Shown one piece after another: positions 18,488 to 27,140 of a stretch of DNA of 64,000 bases. The DNA is from Brachyspira hyodysenteriae ATCC 27164. GTDB lineage: Bacteria > Spirochaetota > Brachyspiria > Brachyspirales > Brachyspiraceae. The stretch covers positions 310,001 to 374,000 of the forward strand of contig NZ_CP015910.2 in assembly GCF_001676785.2 (NCBI RefSeq), in the 5' to 3' direction. Position numbers and translations under genes: made by a program. Numbering within the stretch: the stretch's first letter is position 1; every line of letters starts with the position of its first letter. Under the pieces are notes generated by a model that was not told where the DNA came from, searched no databases, and saw only the letters and a list, made by a program, of their open reading frames with translations.

Positions 18488-18919
18488 TTAATCGTCCCAT
18501 TGCTGACCCATTAACTGACCATTAGCAGCTACATATATTTCCATCATATTGTTAAGTTTTATTTTGTAATTACCCCATTCTTTTTCAACATCGATCATTC
18601 TAGCCTGAGGATAAGTTCTTCTAACAGTATTAGCTACAGCTTGAGGTAAAACGCTCATAGGTACTCCATTATATTCTCCGTCTATATTAAGCCAATTACC
18701 ATTAGGCATAAAATCTATAGAAGCTCCATTAGACAATTTTACTTCAAATTTGCCGTCATCTCTTTCAACTTTCCATATCTTAGCATTAGGATAAACTCTT
18801 CTTATAAAAGTCCTAGCTTTTTGAGGCAATGCTGAAGCTGGTACTACCCAATCAGCAAAAAGACTTGATGTAGAAAGAATAGTCAAAGATATTAATAAAG
18901 CAAATAATTTTTTTGTCAT
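18488..18919 (-). CDS. Periplasmic PepSY-like protein
   Basis: The 143-residue protein has a signal peptide ending near LFA-DW. The mature part has two copies of a PepSY-like unit: LPQKARTFIRRVYPNAKIWKVERDDGKFEVKLSNGASIDFMPNGNW and LPQAVANTVRRTYPQARMIDVEKEWGNYKIKLNNMMEIYVAANGQL. This matches the small exported PepSY-like family (formerly DUF2874), whose role is unknown. The final WDD is acidic. GGAG stands a few bases before the ATG. It is divergent from apbE and appears to be monocistronic. Confidence 0.8.
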   Translation of the reverse strand: MTKKLFALLISLTILSTSSLFADWVVPASALPQKARTFIRRVYPNAKIWKVERDDGKFEVKLSNGASIDFMPNGNWLNIDGEYNGVPMSVLPQAVANTVRRTYPQARMIDVEKEWGNYKIKLNNMMEIYVAANGQLMGQQWDD

Positions 18920-19203
18920 AATAAACTCCTTAATTTAATTGTATTTTCTAATAATCTCCTGTAAATTATCTTTACAATTATAAGTATAGCAGAAAAACGT
19001 TTTATGTCAATAGAATTTACTATTATTTTACAATTTTTTTACAAAATATTATTAAATCAATATTTTTGTAAAACATATTGTACTTTAGAGTTGTTTGTAT
19101 AAAATAAAATCTCATTATAGTAAATATTGTTTACTTTTACAATTATTTTTTATGAATGGTTTATAATTAAATACATTTAACTTGAATGATGAGAGATTAG
19201 AGC

Positions 19204-20202
19204 ATGAAAAAGAAGATTTATTTTTCTATACCAATAATAGCGGTTGCATTAATAATAGCTATTTCATTTTACAGGAGCAGAGATAAATATATAACAGCTA
19301 CAGTAGTAATAAGCGATACTATACTTAATATAACTGCAGAAACTTCTGATAAAAATATGGATAAGCTTATAACCAGCATTACAAATGAAATAAATAGAAT
19401 GGATAATATAGTAAATCCTTATAATACTGCAAGTGAAATAGGAAGAATAAACAGTGAAAGTTTATCTGGAAAAACAGAAATAGAAATTTCAGATGAAATG
19501 GCGCATATATTTACTACAGGATTAAGATATTCACAATTAAATCCGTCTTTTGATATAAGCGTAAGACCTTTGATAGAGTTATGGGGATTTGGAGTTAAAG
19601 AAAATCAGACTGTACCTTTAAAACAAGATATAGATAATGCTTTGGCTAATATAGATTATTCTGCTGTAAGTATAATTACTAATGATGATAAAAAGATATT
19701 AAAATTATCAAAGCCTTTAACATTTGATTTTGGATCTTATGGTAAAGGTTATATAATAGAAAAATTAAAAAATGTATTTGCAGAGTACGGCATAAAAAAT
19801 TATTTAATAGATTACGGCGGAGATACTTATGCTAATGGAGTCAATAGCAAGGGTAAGCCTTGGGTAATAGCCATAAGAAATCCAAGAAACGATGCTGACG
19901 GATATTTGGGACTTTTAGAATCCACAAACTATACTATAGTAACTAGCGGTGATTATGAAAGGTACTTTACTCAGGATGGTACTAATTATCACCATATAAT
20001 AGATGCTAAAGTGGGATATCCTACTTATAATAGTATATCCGCTACTATTGTTCATACTAATGCAGAAGAGGCTGATGCTTTATCTACGACAGCATTTTTG
20101 ATGGGTACCAATTTCTTTACAAATGAGGCATTTAAGTATAAAGAGGCTTATATTGTAACCCCTCAAGGTGAATTATTTATAGTAACCAATGATAATTTTT
20201 AA
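19204..20202 (+). CDS. apbE: FAD:protein FMN transferase ApbE
   Basis: The 332-residue protein carries an N-terminal membrane anchor (IPIIAVALIIAISF). Family motifs are present: MDNIVNPYNTASEIGRIN, SPxFDIS-type SFDISVRPLIELWGFG, FDFGSYGKGYIIEKL (the DxGxxxKG signature), IDYGGDTYANG, VTSGDYERYF, HHIIDAKVGYP and the Mg-site segment EEADALSTTAFLMG. ApbE links FMN covalently to Thr or Ser of Rnf/Nqr-type redox subunits on the outer face of the membrane. No Rnf or Nqr gene lies in this window. GAGATTAGAGC precedes the ATG. Confidence 0.92.
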   Translation: MKKKIYFSIPIIAVALIIAISFYRSRDKYITATVVISDTILNITAETSDKNMDKLITSITNEINRMDNIVNPYNTASEIGRINSESLSGKTEIEISDEMAHIFTTGLRYSQLNPSFDISVRPLIELWGFGVKENQTVPLKQDIDNALANIDYSAVSIITNDDKKILKLSKPLTFDFGSYGKGYIIEKLKNVFAEYGIKNYLIDYGGDTYANGVNSKGKPWVIAIRNPRNDADGYLGLLESTNYTIVTSGDYERYFTQDGTNYHHIIDAKVGYPTYNSISATIVHTNAEEADALSTTAFLMGTNFFTNEAFKYKEAYIVTPQGELFIVTNDNF

Positions 20203-20294
20203 ATATACACTTTAAATTGCAAAAAATATATATATACTATAGAGCATAATAAATGAATTATGTTTAATTTGATTTTTTATTATAGAGGTTTTAT

Positions 20295-21275
20295 ATGGCT
20301 TTTTTTGATTTAAGTTTAGAAGAACTTTATAAATATAAAGGAAGCGGTGAAGAGCCTAAGGATTTTGATGAATTTTGGCTTAATACTTTAAATGAAAATT
20401 ATCATAAAACAGAGGCTGAATATACTTTAATAGATACTTATTTAAAATTATTTGATGTATGGAATGTATCATTTAAAGGATATTCAAAGCATATTATAAA
20501 CGGCTGGTATATAGCACCTAAATATGCAAGGGAAAATAATGAAAAATTAACTTGTATAATGCATTATCCTGGATACGGCGGAGGAAGAGATTATCCTAAT
20601 AGTCATTTACTTTTTCCTTCAGCAGGTTACAGTATATTTGTTATGGAGGTAAGAGGACAGGGAGCAGAGGGAGGAAACGGAGCAACAACTCCTGATCCTG
20701 TAGGTTCAACTCCTCATGCTGACGGTTTTCTTACTATGGGAATTTTGGATAAAAAAGACTATTTCTATAAAAGAGTTTTTGTAGATGCTGTTAAATCAAT
20801 CGAAGCTGCAAAGGAGCATCCTCTTACAGGAAGAATTGCTGTAAACGGTACTAGTCAGGGCGGAGGCATAGCACTTGCACTTCTAGGACTTTCAGCACTT
20901 AAAAATGAAAAAATTGAGGCTGCTATGATAGATGTGCCTTTCTTATGCGATTATAAAAGGGCATGTACTATTACAGATACCTTGCCTTATAATGAAATAG
21001 CTAGATTCTGTAAAACAAATAGAATGCATGAAAATAGAGCATTTGAAACTTTATCATATTTTGATGGAAGCTTTTTTGCTAAGAGGGCTAAAGTTAAGGC
21101 TTTATTTTCTGTAGGGCTTATGGATATTTTATGTCCTCCTTCTACTGTTTTTGCTGCTTATAATAATTATTCCGGTGAGAAGTCTATTAATGTTTATACT
21201 TTTAATGGACATGAGGGCGGAGATAATGAGCAGAGTGAAAGAAAATTGGAATTTTTGAATTCTTTAAATTTATAG
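20295..21275 (+). CDS. Acetyl-xylan esterase / cephalosporin-C deacetylase-like hydrolase
   Basis: The 326-residue alpha/beta hydrolase matches the AXE1 family in order and length: DFDEFWLNTL near the start, the oxyanion region MHYPGYGGGRDYP, MEVRGQG, nucleophile Ser187 in NGTSQGGGIALALL, Asp277 in GLMDILCPPST and His306 in FNGHEGGD. AXE1 enzymes remove acetyl groups from sugars and oligosaccharides. There is no signal peptide, so it acts in the cytoplasm on imported substrate. AGAGG precedes the ATG. No xylan or sugar utilisation genes flank it. Confidence 0.88.
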   Translation: MAFFDLSLEELYKYKGSGEEPKDFDEFWLNTLNENYHKTEAEYTLIDTYLKLFDVWNVSFKGYSKHIINGWYIAPKYARENNEKLTCIMHYPGYGGGRDYPNSHLLFPSAGYSIFVMEVRGQGAEGGNGATTPDPVGSTPHADGFLTMGILDKKDYFYKRVFVDAVKSIEAAKEHPLTGRIAVNGTSQGGGIALALLGLSALKNEKIEAAMIDVPFLCDYKRACTITDTLPYNEIARFCKTNRMHENRAFETLSYFDGSFFAKRAKVKALFSVGLMDILCPPSTVFAAYNNYSGEKSINVYTFNGHEGGDNEQSERKLEFLNSLNL

Positions 21276-21344
21276 TTTTAAAATATATGGTGTTTTACAT
21301 ATTATACATATATTATCTTCTATTATTTATGTAAATAAAATAGG

Positions 21345-21372
21345 TTGATAATATTTGTATATATGTTATATT
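21345..21372 (+). promoter_or_regulatory. Promoter of the AlbA_2 membrane protein gene
   Basis: TTGATA (21345-21350) and TATATT (21367-21372), spacer 16 bases, lie 35 bases before the ATG at 21407. Confidence 0.5.
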
Positions 21373-21406
21373 ATTATACACAATAATAGGTATTAATGGA
21401 TATGGT

Positions 21407-22870
21407 ATGAAGATTATATCTGGCAGATTTTTTTCTAAATCTGAACTAAGAAATAGAATATTGAGAGATGTGGTTATTTCTATTTTGTTCTTATTTATAA
21501 TCGTTTTGGTTTATATGCAAATTAGAAATCCTATACCTATAAAATTTATTTTTAAATCTCTTTTTCAAGATGTTAAAACTTCAATAGTAGAGGAATATTC
21601 TAAAATATTTTATCCCACCTACTATTTTTCTATGCAGATGACTCCTATATTTGATATAGTTAATCAGGCTCCGGAAGCTTATAAAATTTTAATAACTAAT
21701 TTCTTCCCAAAGCATACTTTTATAGAAAAAGCAGCTATGCAGGTTGGTAATAACTATATGTCCATTACTAAAGAAGGCAATGGATATAAAGTCGTCGGGC
21801 ATATTGTAACAAACAGCAGCAGCAATCTATATTCATCTGTACCATTTGAACAGCTTAGTATTGATTCTTTCTATATAAAAGATGGAAAACCTTATATACA
21901 TTTAATATATATAGCTAATGAAAATGTGGCTTTTGAATATATTTCTCAATTTAATGTGAATTTCAGTGATGTAGAGCTTAGAGATATTGATAATATGCAT
22001 GCATACCTTATAACAGGAAATAGTAAAATTACTTTTCCTATATCATATTCTGATACAAATGCTGTGAGAGATAATTTAGATTATAATGTTATAGCTGATA
22101 TTATGACAGAAGAATTTGACGGAACTAATGAGGATATGATAAAAGTTGCATATAAGGATAATAATTATTGGGGATATAAAGGTACTTTTTCAGTTGCTAA
22201 TAATAATATACAAATAGGAATAATTATTCCTGAAAAGGATTTAATCAATAAAATACAAATACCTATAATACTATTCTTAGTTGTATTTATAATTGTTACT
22301 ATAGTGATAATAGTAATGCTTGCTATACATTATATTAGAATGATAGAAGAATTAAAAAGAAATCATATGAATATAACTAAAATAATAGAAGAAGGTGAAA
22401 ATACTAATGTAGAGTTTAAATCCACATTAAGATATGACAGTAATACAGAAAAAATAAATAAAGCTTTAGAAGAAGTTATTATGAAATCTATTGCGGCATT
22501 CAGCAATACAGAAGGCGGAAGACTGTTTATAGGTATTACTAATAACGGAGAAATAATAGGGCTTGAGCATGATTATGGCACTTTAAAACAGCCAAATAGA
22601 GATTTTTTTGAACTTCATTTAAGAACACTTATAGAAACTTACTATGGTAATGCATTTTCTGCTGAGGGGATAAGAATTGATTTTGTAGATCATGAGGGTA
22701 AAGATATATGTATTGTTTATGTAAGTAAAGGAAGAGAGCCTGTATATACTAAAATAACAAATAAACAGGGTGCTAAAGAAGAAAAATTCTACATAAGAGT
22801 TGGAAATTCTTCTAGAGAAATTGCAAATGCTAGCGAAATAATAGCATATGTGAAAAAACATTTTAAATAA
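21407..22870 (+). CDS. Membrane sensor-like protein with cytoplasmic AlbA_2 (Schlafen-like) domain
   Basis: The protein has 487 residues: membrane helix 1 at about 18-38, an extracytoplasmic region of about 240 residues (40-282) with the mixed beta pattern of a sensor domain, helix 2 at about 283-310, and a C-terminal AlbA_2/Schlafen-type domain at 330-485. The last shows EGENTNVEFKSTLRYD, AFSNTEGGRLFIGITNNGEIIGLEHDY and EKFYIRVGNSSREI, the usual landmarks. AlbA_2 domains bind nucleic acid or nucleotides and occur in regulators and defence proteins. The layout is like that of a transmembrane receptor whose output is AlbA_2. The gene has its own promoter and no co-oriented partner closer than trxB. 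Confidence 0.75.
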   Translation: MKIISGRFFSKSELRNRILRDVVISILFLFIIVLVYMQIRNPIPIKFIFKSLFQDVKTSIVEEYSKIFYPTYYFSMQMTPIFDIVNQAPEAYKILITNFFPKHTFIEKAAMQVGNNYMSITKEGNGYKVVGHIVTNSSSNLYSSVPFEQLSIDSFYIKDGKPYIHLIYIANENVAFEYISQFNVNFSDVELRDIDNMHAYLITGNSKITFPISYSDTNAVRDNLDYNVIADIMTEEFDGTNEDMIKVAYKDNNYWGYKGTFSVANNNIQIGIIIPEKDLINKIQIPIILFLVVFIIVTIVIIVMLAIHYIRMIEELKRNHMNITKIIEEGENTNVEFKSTLRYDSNTEKINKALEEVIMKSIAAFSNTEGGRLFIGITNNGEIIGLEHDYGTLKQPNRDFFELHLRTLIETYYGNAFSAEGIRIDFVDHEGKDICIVYVSKGREPVYTKITNKQGAKEEKFYIRVGNSSREIANASEIIAYVKKHFK

Positions 22871-22901
22871 TTAAAATATTTAAATGTTTGATCAATCTAA
22901 C

Positions 22902-22929
22902 TTGACTATTAAACTATATATTATATAAT
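22902..22929 (+). promoter_or_regulatory. trxB promoter
   Basis: TTGACT (22902-22907), 16-base spacer and TATAAT (22924-22929), 33 bases before the ATG; AAGGAG is the ribosome binding site. Confidence 0.7.
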
Positions 22930-22962
22930 AATTATTACTAATAATAAAAAAGGAGTGTTTAT

Positions 22963-23895
22963 ATGTCTGTATATGATAGTGTTATAATAGGCGGAGGTCC
23001 TGCCGGTCTTTCTGCTATGCTCTATTTAGGAAGAGCTTTGACAAATTCCATTTTGATAGAAAAAAAGGGTATAGGCGGTCAGATGATGAGTACTGATGCT
23101 GTTGAAAATTATTTAGGTTTTCCAGAAGAGATGAGTGCTTTTGAATTAGTAGCCAGAATGCAGCAGCATGCCGAAAAATTCTCTAAAAATGAAATAGTTT
23201 ATGATGAAGTTATAAAAGTAGAAAATATTAAAGATGAAGTAAAAAAAGTTATCACTGCTGACGGTAATACTTATGAAACAAAAACAATAATACTTGCTAT
23301 GGGCGGATTTGCTAAAAAATTAGGTACTAAAGGCGAAGAGGCTTTCGGAGGAAAAGGTGTTTCATATTGTGCTACTTGCGACGGAGCTTTCTACAGAAAT
23401 AAAACTGTTGCTGTAGTTGGAGGCGGAAACAGTGCTTTTGATGAAGCTTACTTCCTTACAAGATTCGTTAATAAAATATATTTGGTTCATAGAAGAAAAG
23501 AATTCAGAGCTGAACCTATAAACGTAAAACATTTAACAGATACAGGAAAAGTAGAATATGTACTTGATTCTGTAATAGATGAGATTTGCGGAGACGGTAA
23601 GGTTAATAGCATAAAAATAAAAAATGTTGTAGACGGTTCTATACATGATCAGGCTGTAGATGGTGTGTTTGTATTCGTTGGTCAGGAGCCTGCAACTCAT
23701 TTCTTAAAAGACACCGGCTTGGAATTAAAAGATACAGGACATATAGTTACAGACATGTCTACAATGGAAACTAATATTCCTGGTGTATTTGCCTGCGGAG
23801 ATTCTATATTAAAGCCTGTTCGTCAGGTTGCTAATGCTGTTGGAGAAGGTGCTGTTGCTGCTATGAGCGTAACTCATTATTTGAATAAAGCTTAA
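22963..23895 (+). CDS. trxB: Thioredoxin reductase
   Basis: The 310-residue flavoprotein has the FAD-binding GGGPAGLSA near the start, the redox pair Cys136-Cys139 in YCATCDGAFYRNK, the NADPH-binding VVGGGNSAFDEA, the HRRKEFRAEP loop that favours NADPH, and the terminal FAD motif GVFACGDSILKPVRQVANAVGEG. It reduces thioredoxin with NADPH, important in an anaerobe facing oxygen at the gut wall. Length and order are standard. It has its own promoter and terminator; thioredoxin itself is not adjacent. Confidence 0.95.
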   Translation: MSVYDSVIIGGGPAGLSAMLYLGRALTNSILIEKKGIGGQMMSTDAVENYLGFPEEMSAFELVARMQQHAEKFSKNEIVYDEVIKVENIKDEVKKVITADGNTYETKTIILAMGGFAKKLGTKGEEAFGGKGVSYCATCDGAFYRNKTVAVVGGGNSAFDEAYFLTRFVNKIYLVHRRKEFRAEPINVKHLTDTGKVEYVLDSVIDEICGDGKVNSIKIKNVVDGSIHDQAVDGVFVFVGQEPATHFLKDTGLELKDTGHIVTDMSTMETNIPGVFACGDSILKPVRQVANAVGEGAVAAMSVTHYLNKA

Positions 23896-23923
23896 TTTTA
23901 ATTTTGCAATTTTTAATAAAAAA

Positions 23924-23957
23924 GAGTTTAGCTTTTAATTAAGTTAAGCTCTTTTTT
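23924..23957 (+). terminator. trxB terminator
   Basis: GAGTTTAGCTT (23924-23934) pairs with AAGTTAAGCTC (23941-23951, two G-T pairs), followed by TTTTTT. Confidence 0.8.
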
Positions 23958-24350
23958 ATTTTATTGCTCATTCTTATATCGGAAATTCCTACACATACTA
24001 AGAATCTAAGCACATTTTAGGTATCTAAGACATAAAAAAGAAAAAAATTAAAATTTAAAAAAAAAATCAGTAAATAATATTAATTTATTTTTTACTATTA
24101 CTATATATTAGTTGAATAAAAATATTATTTTTTTGTTTTATAAAAAACTTTGTAAATTATATTAACTTTTTTATTAAAAATTTATATTATTGTGTATAAA
24201 TATCATTAAAATGTTTACATTAATATTGAAAGAATATTGCAATTGTATTTTTTACTAATTAATTACTTTTTAACAAACATTATTTATTTTTGTTATCTTT
24301 TCTATAATAGAAAATTAATTGTATCTAGTGTAAATTTTTAAGGAATATAT
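23958..24350. other. AT-rich non-coding stretch before the lipoprotein gene
   Basis: About 390 bases of nearly pure A/T with no ORF, repeat or RNA gene that can be supported. The only regulatory hint is TATAAT at 24303-24308, a possible -10 element for the lipoprotein gene, without a convincing -35. Confidence 0.4.
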
Positions 24351-24911
24351 ATGATAAACAAAAAACTATTTAAATTATTTTTATTAATATATCCATTGTC
24401 TTTATTTGTATTATCTTGCAATAATAAAAGCACAGCACCTGTTATTAACAATAATGGTGATAATAAAAGTGCTGTTTATAAAACAATAACTAAAGATCAA
24501 ATTCTAAATGTTTTTAAATCTTTATCAGCATTTGAAGTTGGAGGAGAAACTTGGGATTTTTCTCAAATTACAAATCTGGATGATTTTTATAATATAGATG
24601 CTGAAAAATTGTATGATTATCAATATCTTGAAAATGTTGCTAAATTAACATCATCTAAAGCTGGAAGTGCTTCAGTAAATGCATTAATTAAAAAATTAGA
24701 AAAAGAAGTAGCTCCAAAGTTAGACGAAATAGGTATATATTTTCCAGAAGATGTTACTACAGTATGGGGGGATCCTAATAGTACACGTCCTTTACGTATA
24801 ATATTTACTATAAAACCAAAAAGTGGTTATATTCCTGATAAGGAAATAGAGAAATTATTTGATAAAGAGTTATTGATTGTATTTATTACTAAAGCTAAAT
24901 GGGTATCATAA
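24351..24911 (+). CDS. Lipoprotein of unknown function
   Basis: The 186-residue protein has a signal peptide and lipobox (FVLSC, Cys about residue 23), an Asn-rich linker, and a mainly helical mature part: ITKDQILNVFKSLSAFEVGGETWDFSQITNLDDFYNI and NALIKKLEKEVAPKLDEIGIYFPEDVTTVW. It should be anchored by lipid to a membrane, probably the outer one. No family is recognised. AAGGAA precedes the ATG and a terminator follows, so it is monocistronic. Confidence 0.7.
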   Translation: MINKKLFKLFLLIYPLSLFVLSCNNKSTAPVINNNGDNKSAVYKTITKDQILNVFKSLSAFEVGGETWDFSQITNLDDFYNIDAEKLYDYQYLENVAKLTSSKAGSASVNALIKKLEKEVAPKLDEIGIYFPEDVTTVWGDPNSTRPLRIIFTIKPKSGYIPDKEIEKLFDKELLIVFITKAKWVS

Positions 24912-24934
24912 TAAATTAGTATGCTTAGTTAAAT

Positions 24935-24967
24935 AGGTCTCATATAATTTTTATATGGGACCTTTTT
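24935..24967 (+). terminator. Terminator after the lipoprotein gene
   Basis: AGGTCTCATATA (24935-24946) pairs with TATATGGGACCT (24952-24963) around a five-base loop, followed by TTTT. Confidence 0.75.
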
Positions 24968-25022
24968 ATTTATTGTTTATTTAAATTATGATATTTTCTA
25001 AATAGATTTATTAATTATATAC

Positions 25023-26546
25023 TTAATTTAAATTAAATCTGTATTGTAAAGCCTCTGTAACATGATCTACTCCTATAATATCTTTGTCATCTAAGTCGGC
25101 TATAGTTCTTGATACTTTCAATATTTTATTATAGCTTCTTGCACTCATTGAAAATCTTTCCATAGCCATATTGAGTAAATTTCTGGCTTTATCATCTAAT
25201 ATGCAGAACTTTTCAGTTTCTTTTATACCCATAGATGAATTTGAAAATATTTTAAGTCCATTATCCTTGAATCTTTTTTCCTGTTTTTTTCTAGCTTCAA
25301 CAACTGTTTTACGCATAGAGGCAGAACTCTCTCCATCGGCTTTTGAAGTCATTTTAGCATATTCAACGGCACGAACTTCTATTGATATGTCTATTCTGTC
25401 TAGTATAGGTCCTGAAAGTTTGGCAATATATTTTTTTCTAGCTATATCAGAGCATCTGCATGTATGTTTTTCATCTCCATAATAACCGCAAGGGCAAGGA
25501 TTCATAGCAGCAATCAAAGTGAAATTAGCAGGAAAAGAAATGCTTCCATTTGCTCTGCTTATAGTTATAGTCTTTTCTTCCATTGGTTCTCTTAATGTTT
25601 GAAGTGCTGAACTTTGAAACTCTACAAACTCATCAAGAAATAAAACTCCATTATGTGCTAATGTTATTTCTCCAGCCTTTATATTTCTTCCGCCTCCTAC
25701 TAAACTTACATAAGAAGAAGTATGATGAGGTATTCTAAAAGGGCGTTTTTTTACTATAGGCATGTTCTTTGATAATAGCCCATAAGAAGAATATATTTTT
25801 GTAACTTCCAAAGCTTCTTCGAATGTTAATGGAGGTAGTATTGTAGGTATTCTTTTTGCTATTAAAGTTTTACCGCATCCTGGAGAACCTATCATTATAA
25901 AATTATGTCCTCCTGCTGCTGCTATCATTGCCGCACGTTTTGCATATTCCTGTCCTTTAACATCTGAAAAATCTATATTATCATTTTCTTCGCTATTAAA
26001 ATTGAATTTACCTTCAGATACTATAGGGGCTTTTTTTCCTTCAATGGCATCTATTGCTTCTTTTAAAGTTTTTACAGGATATAGATTAATTCCGTCAATG
26101 ATATTAGCTTCTTCCATATTATTAAATGGTATTATAGCATTTGTTATACCCAATTCCTTAGCATTCAAAAGCATTGAGAATATTCCTTTTACCTCTCTTA
26201 CGCTTCCATCCAATGCCAATTCCCCAAGTATAATAGTTTTGTCCATAAAGTCAGAGAAAAATACTTGAGCACTTGATGAAAGTATGCCCAAAGCGAAAGG
26301 CAAATCGTACATGCTTCCTGTTTTCTTTAAATCTGCTGGTGCTAAGTTTATAGTTATTCTTTTTGGCGGAAAAAACCTGTCGCTATTATTTATGGCGGCA
26401 ATTACTCTCTCTTTTGCCTCATTTACTGCCTGATCCGGTAAGCCTACAACATCGAATTTAGGCAGTCCTTCTGATATATTAACTTCTATTACAATAGGTA
26501 TTCCTTCTATTCCATAAAGAGCTTCTGAATATATTTTTGTATGCAT
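25023..26546 (-). CDS. comM: ComM/YifB family AAA+ ATPase (Mg-chelatase-like)
   Basis: The start is set at the ATG at 26546, since GGAG lies seven bases before it and the sequence then opens as the family does (HTKIYSEALYGIEGIPIVIEV); an upstream in-frame ATG would add 15 atypical residues. The 507-residue product has the N-terminal Lon-substrate-like fold (KFDVVGLPDQAVNEAKERV), Walker A GSPGCGKTLIAKR, Walker B GVLFLDEF, a Cys cluster MNPCPCGYYGDEKHTCRCS and the sensor region SGPILDRIDI. ComM is a hexameric helicase that aids branch migration during natural transformation. No other competence gene is in view. Confidence 0.92.
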   Translation of the reverse strand: MHTKIYSEALYGIEGIPIVIEVNISEGLPKFDVVGLPDQAVNEAKERVIAAINNSDRFFPPKRITINLAPADLKKTGSMYDLPFALGILSSSAQVFFSDFMDKTIILGELALDGSVREVKGIFSMLLNAKELGITNAIIPFNNMEEANIIDGINLYPVKTLKEAIDAIEGKKAPIVSEGKFNFNSEENDNIDFSDVKGQEYAKRAAMIAAAGGHNFIMIGSPGCGKTLIAKRIPTILPPLTFEEALEVTKIYSSYGLLSKNMPIVKKRPFRIPHHTSSYVSLVGGGRNIKAGEITLAHNGVLFLDEFVEFQSSALQTLREPMEEKTITISRANGSISFPANFTLIAAMNPCPCGYYGDEKHTCRCSDIARKKYIAKLSGPILDRIDISIEVRAVEYAKMTSKADGESSASMRKTVVEARKKQEKRFKDNGLKIFSNSSMGIKETEKFCILDDKARNLLNMAMERFSMSARSYNKILKVSRTIADLDDKDIIGVDHVTEALQYRFNLN

Positions 26547-26791
26547 ATAAAACTCCATTGTATTAATATTTATATGCATATAGTTAAACAAATTTTTTTT
26601 ATGATTTAAGCCTGAATTTTATTTATTTTTTAGTAAAACAAATGAGTTTTATAGTAATATTTTTTTAATCTTGATATATTATAATAATTGAAAATTTTGA
26701 TACAGTATAAAATTATATTATGATTTTATACTGTGTAAAGAAATAAAAATATATTTTTTTAATTTTCTTCTTATTTAATTAATCGAAAAAA

Positions 26792-26819
26792 TTGACAATC
26801 CTATTTTTTTGAATATAAT
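26792..26819 (+). promoter_or_regulatory. Promoter of the citrate lyase/transporter operon
   Basis: Consensus TTGACA (26792-26797), a 16-base spacer and TATAAT (26814-26819), the best-matching promoter in the window. The rest of the comM-citD gap (26547-26791) is AT-rich with nothing else recognised. Confidence 0.8.
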
Positions 26820-26825
26820 ATATAT

Positions 26826-26854
26826 TATACTAGTATGATTAGTCGACTAGTATA
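26826..26854. promoter_or_regulatory. Palindromic operator over the cit operon start point
   Basis: TATACTAGT (26826-26834) and ACTAGTATA (26846-26854) are perfect inverted arms 11 bases apart. Inside lies a second palindrome, TAGTCGACTA (26840-26849). The site starts seven bases after the -10 element, so a bound repressor would block initiation. The cognate regulator is not adjacent. Confidence 0.65.
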
Positions 26855-26876
26855 ATTAGTTTTTAAGGATTTTTTT

Positions 26877-27140
26877 ATGGCTACTAAAAAAATATCTGAT
26901 GATGCTATCATAAATGCCACTATTACAAATAGCGGCGGTATAGTAATCAATATTAATTCTACAGTTAAACATATGTTTTTTAATCATATAAAGAAGGCCG
27001 TTGAAGAAGTAGTTAATGAAACAGATATAAAAAATATAGTTATAGATGTAGATGATTATGGTGCTTTGGACTTTTGTATAAGAGCAAGAACTAGAATGGC
27101 TATTAGAAGGGCTATAAAGAGTTTGGAGGCAGTAAAATGA
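26877..27140 (+). CDS. citD: Citrate lyase acyl carrier protein (gamma subunit)
   Basis: The 87-residue protein matches CitD in size and pattern: an N-terminal region with Ser19 in NSGGIVININS, the likely site of the phosphoribosyl-dephospho-CoA group, then VKHMFFNHIKKAVEEVV and the family's VDDYGALDFCIRARTRMAIRRA. It carries the acetyl/citryl thioester between the CitF and CitE active sites. AAGGA precedes the ATG. Its stop overlaps the citE start (ATGA). The genes that make and attach the prosthetic group (citG, citX) and the acetylating ligase citC are not in this operon. Confidence 0.92.
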   Translation: MATKKISDDAIINATITNSGGIVININSTVKHMFFNHIKKAVEEVVNETDIKNIVIDVDDYGALDFCIRARTRMAIRRAIKSLEAVK

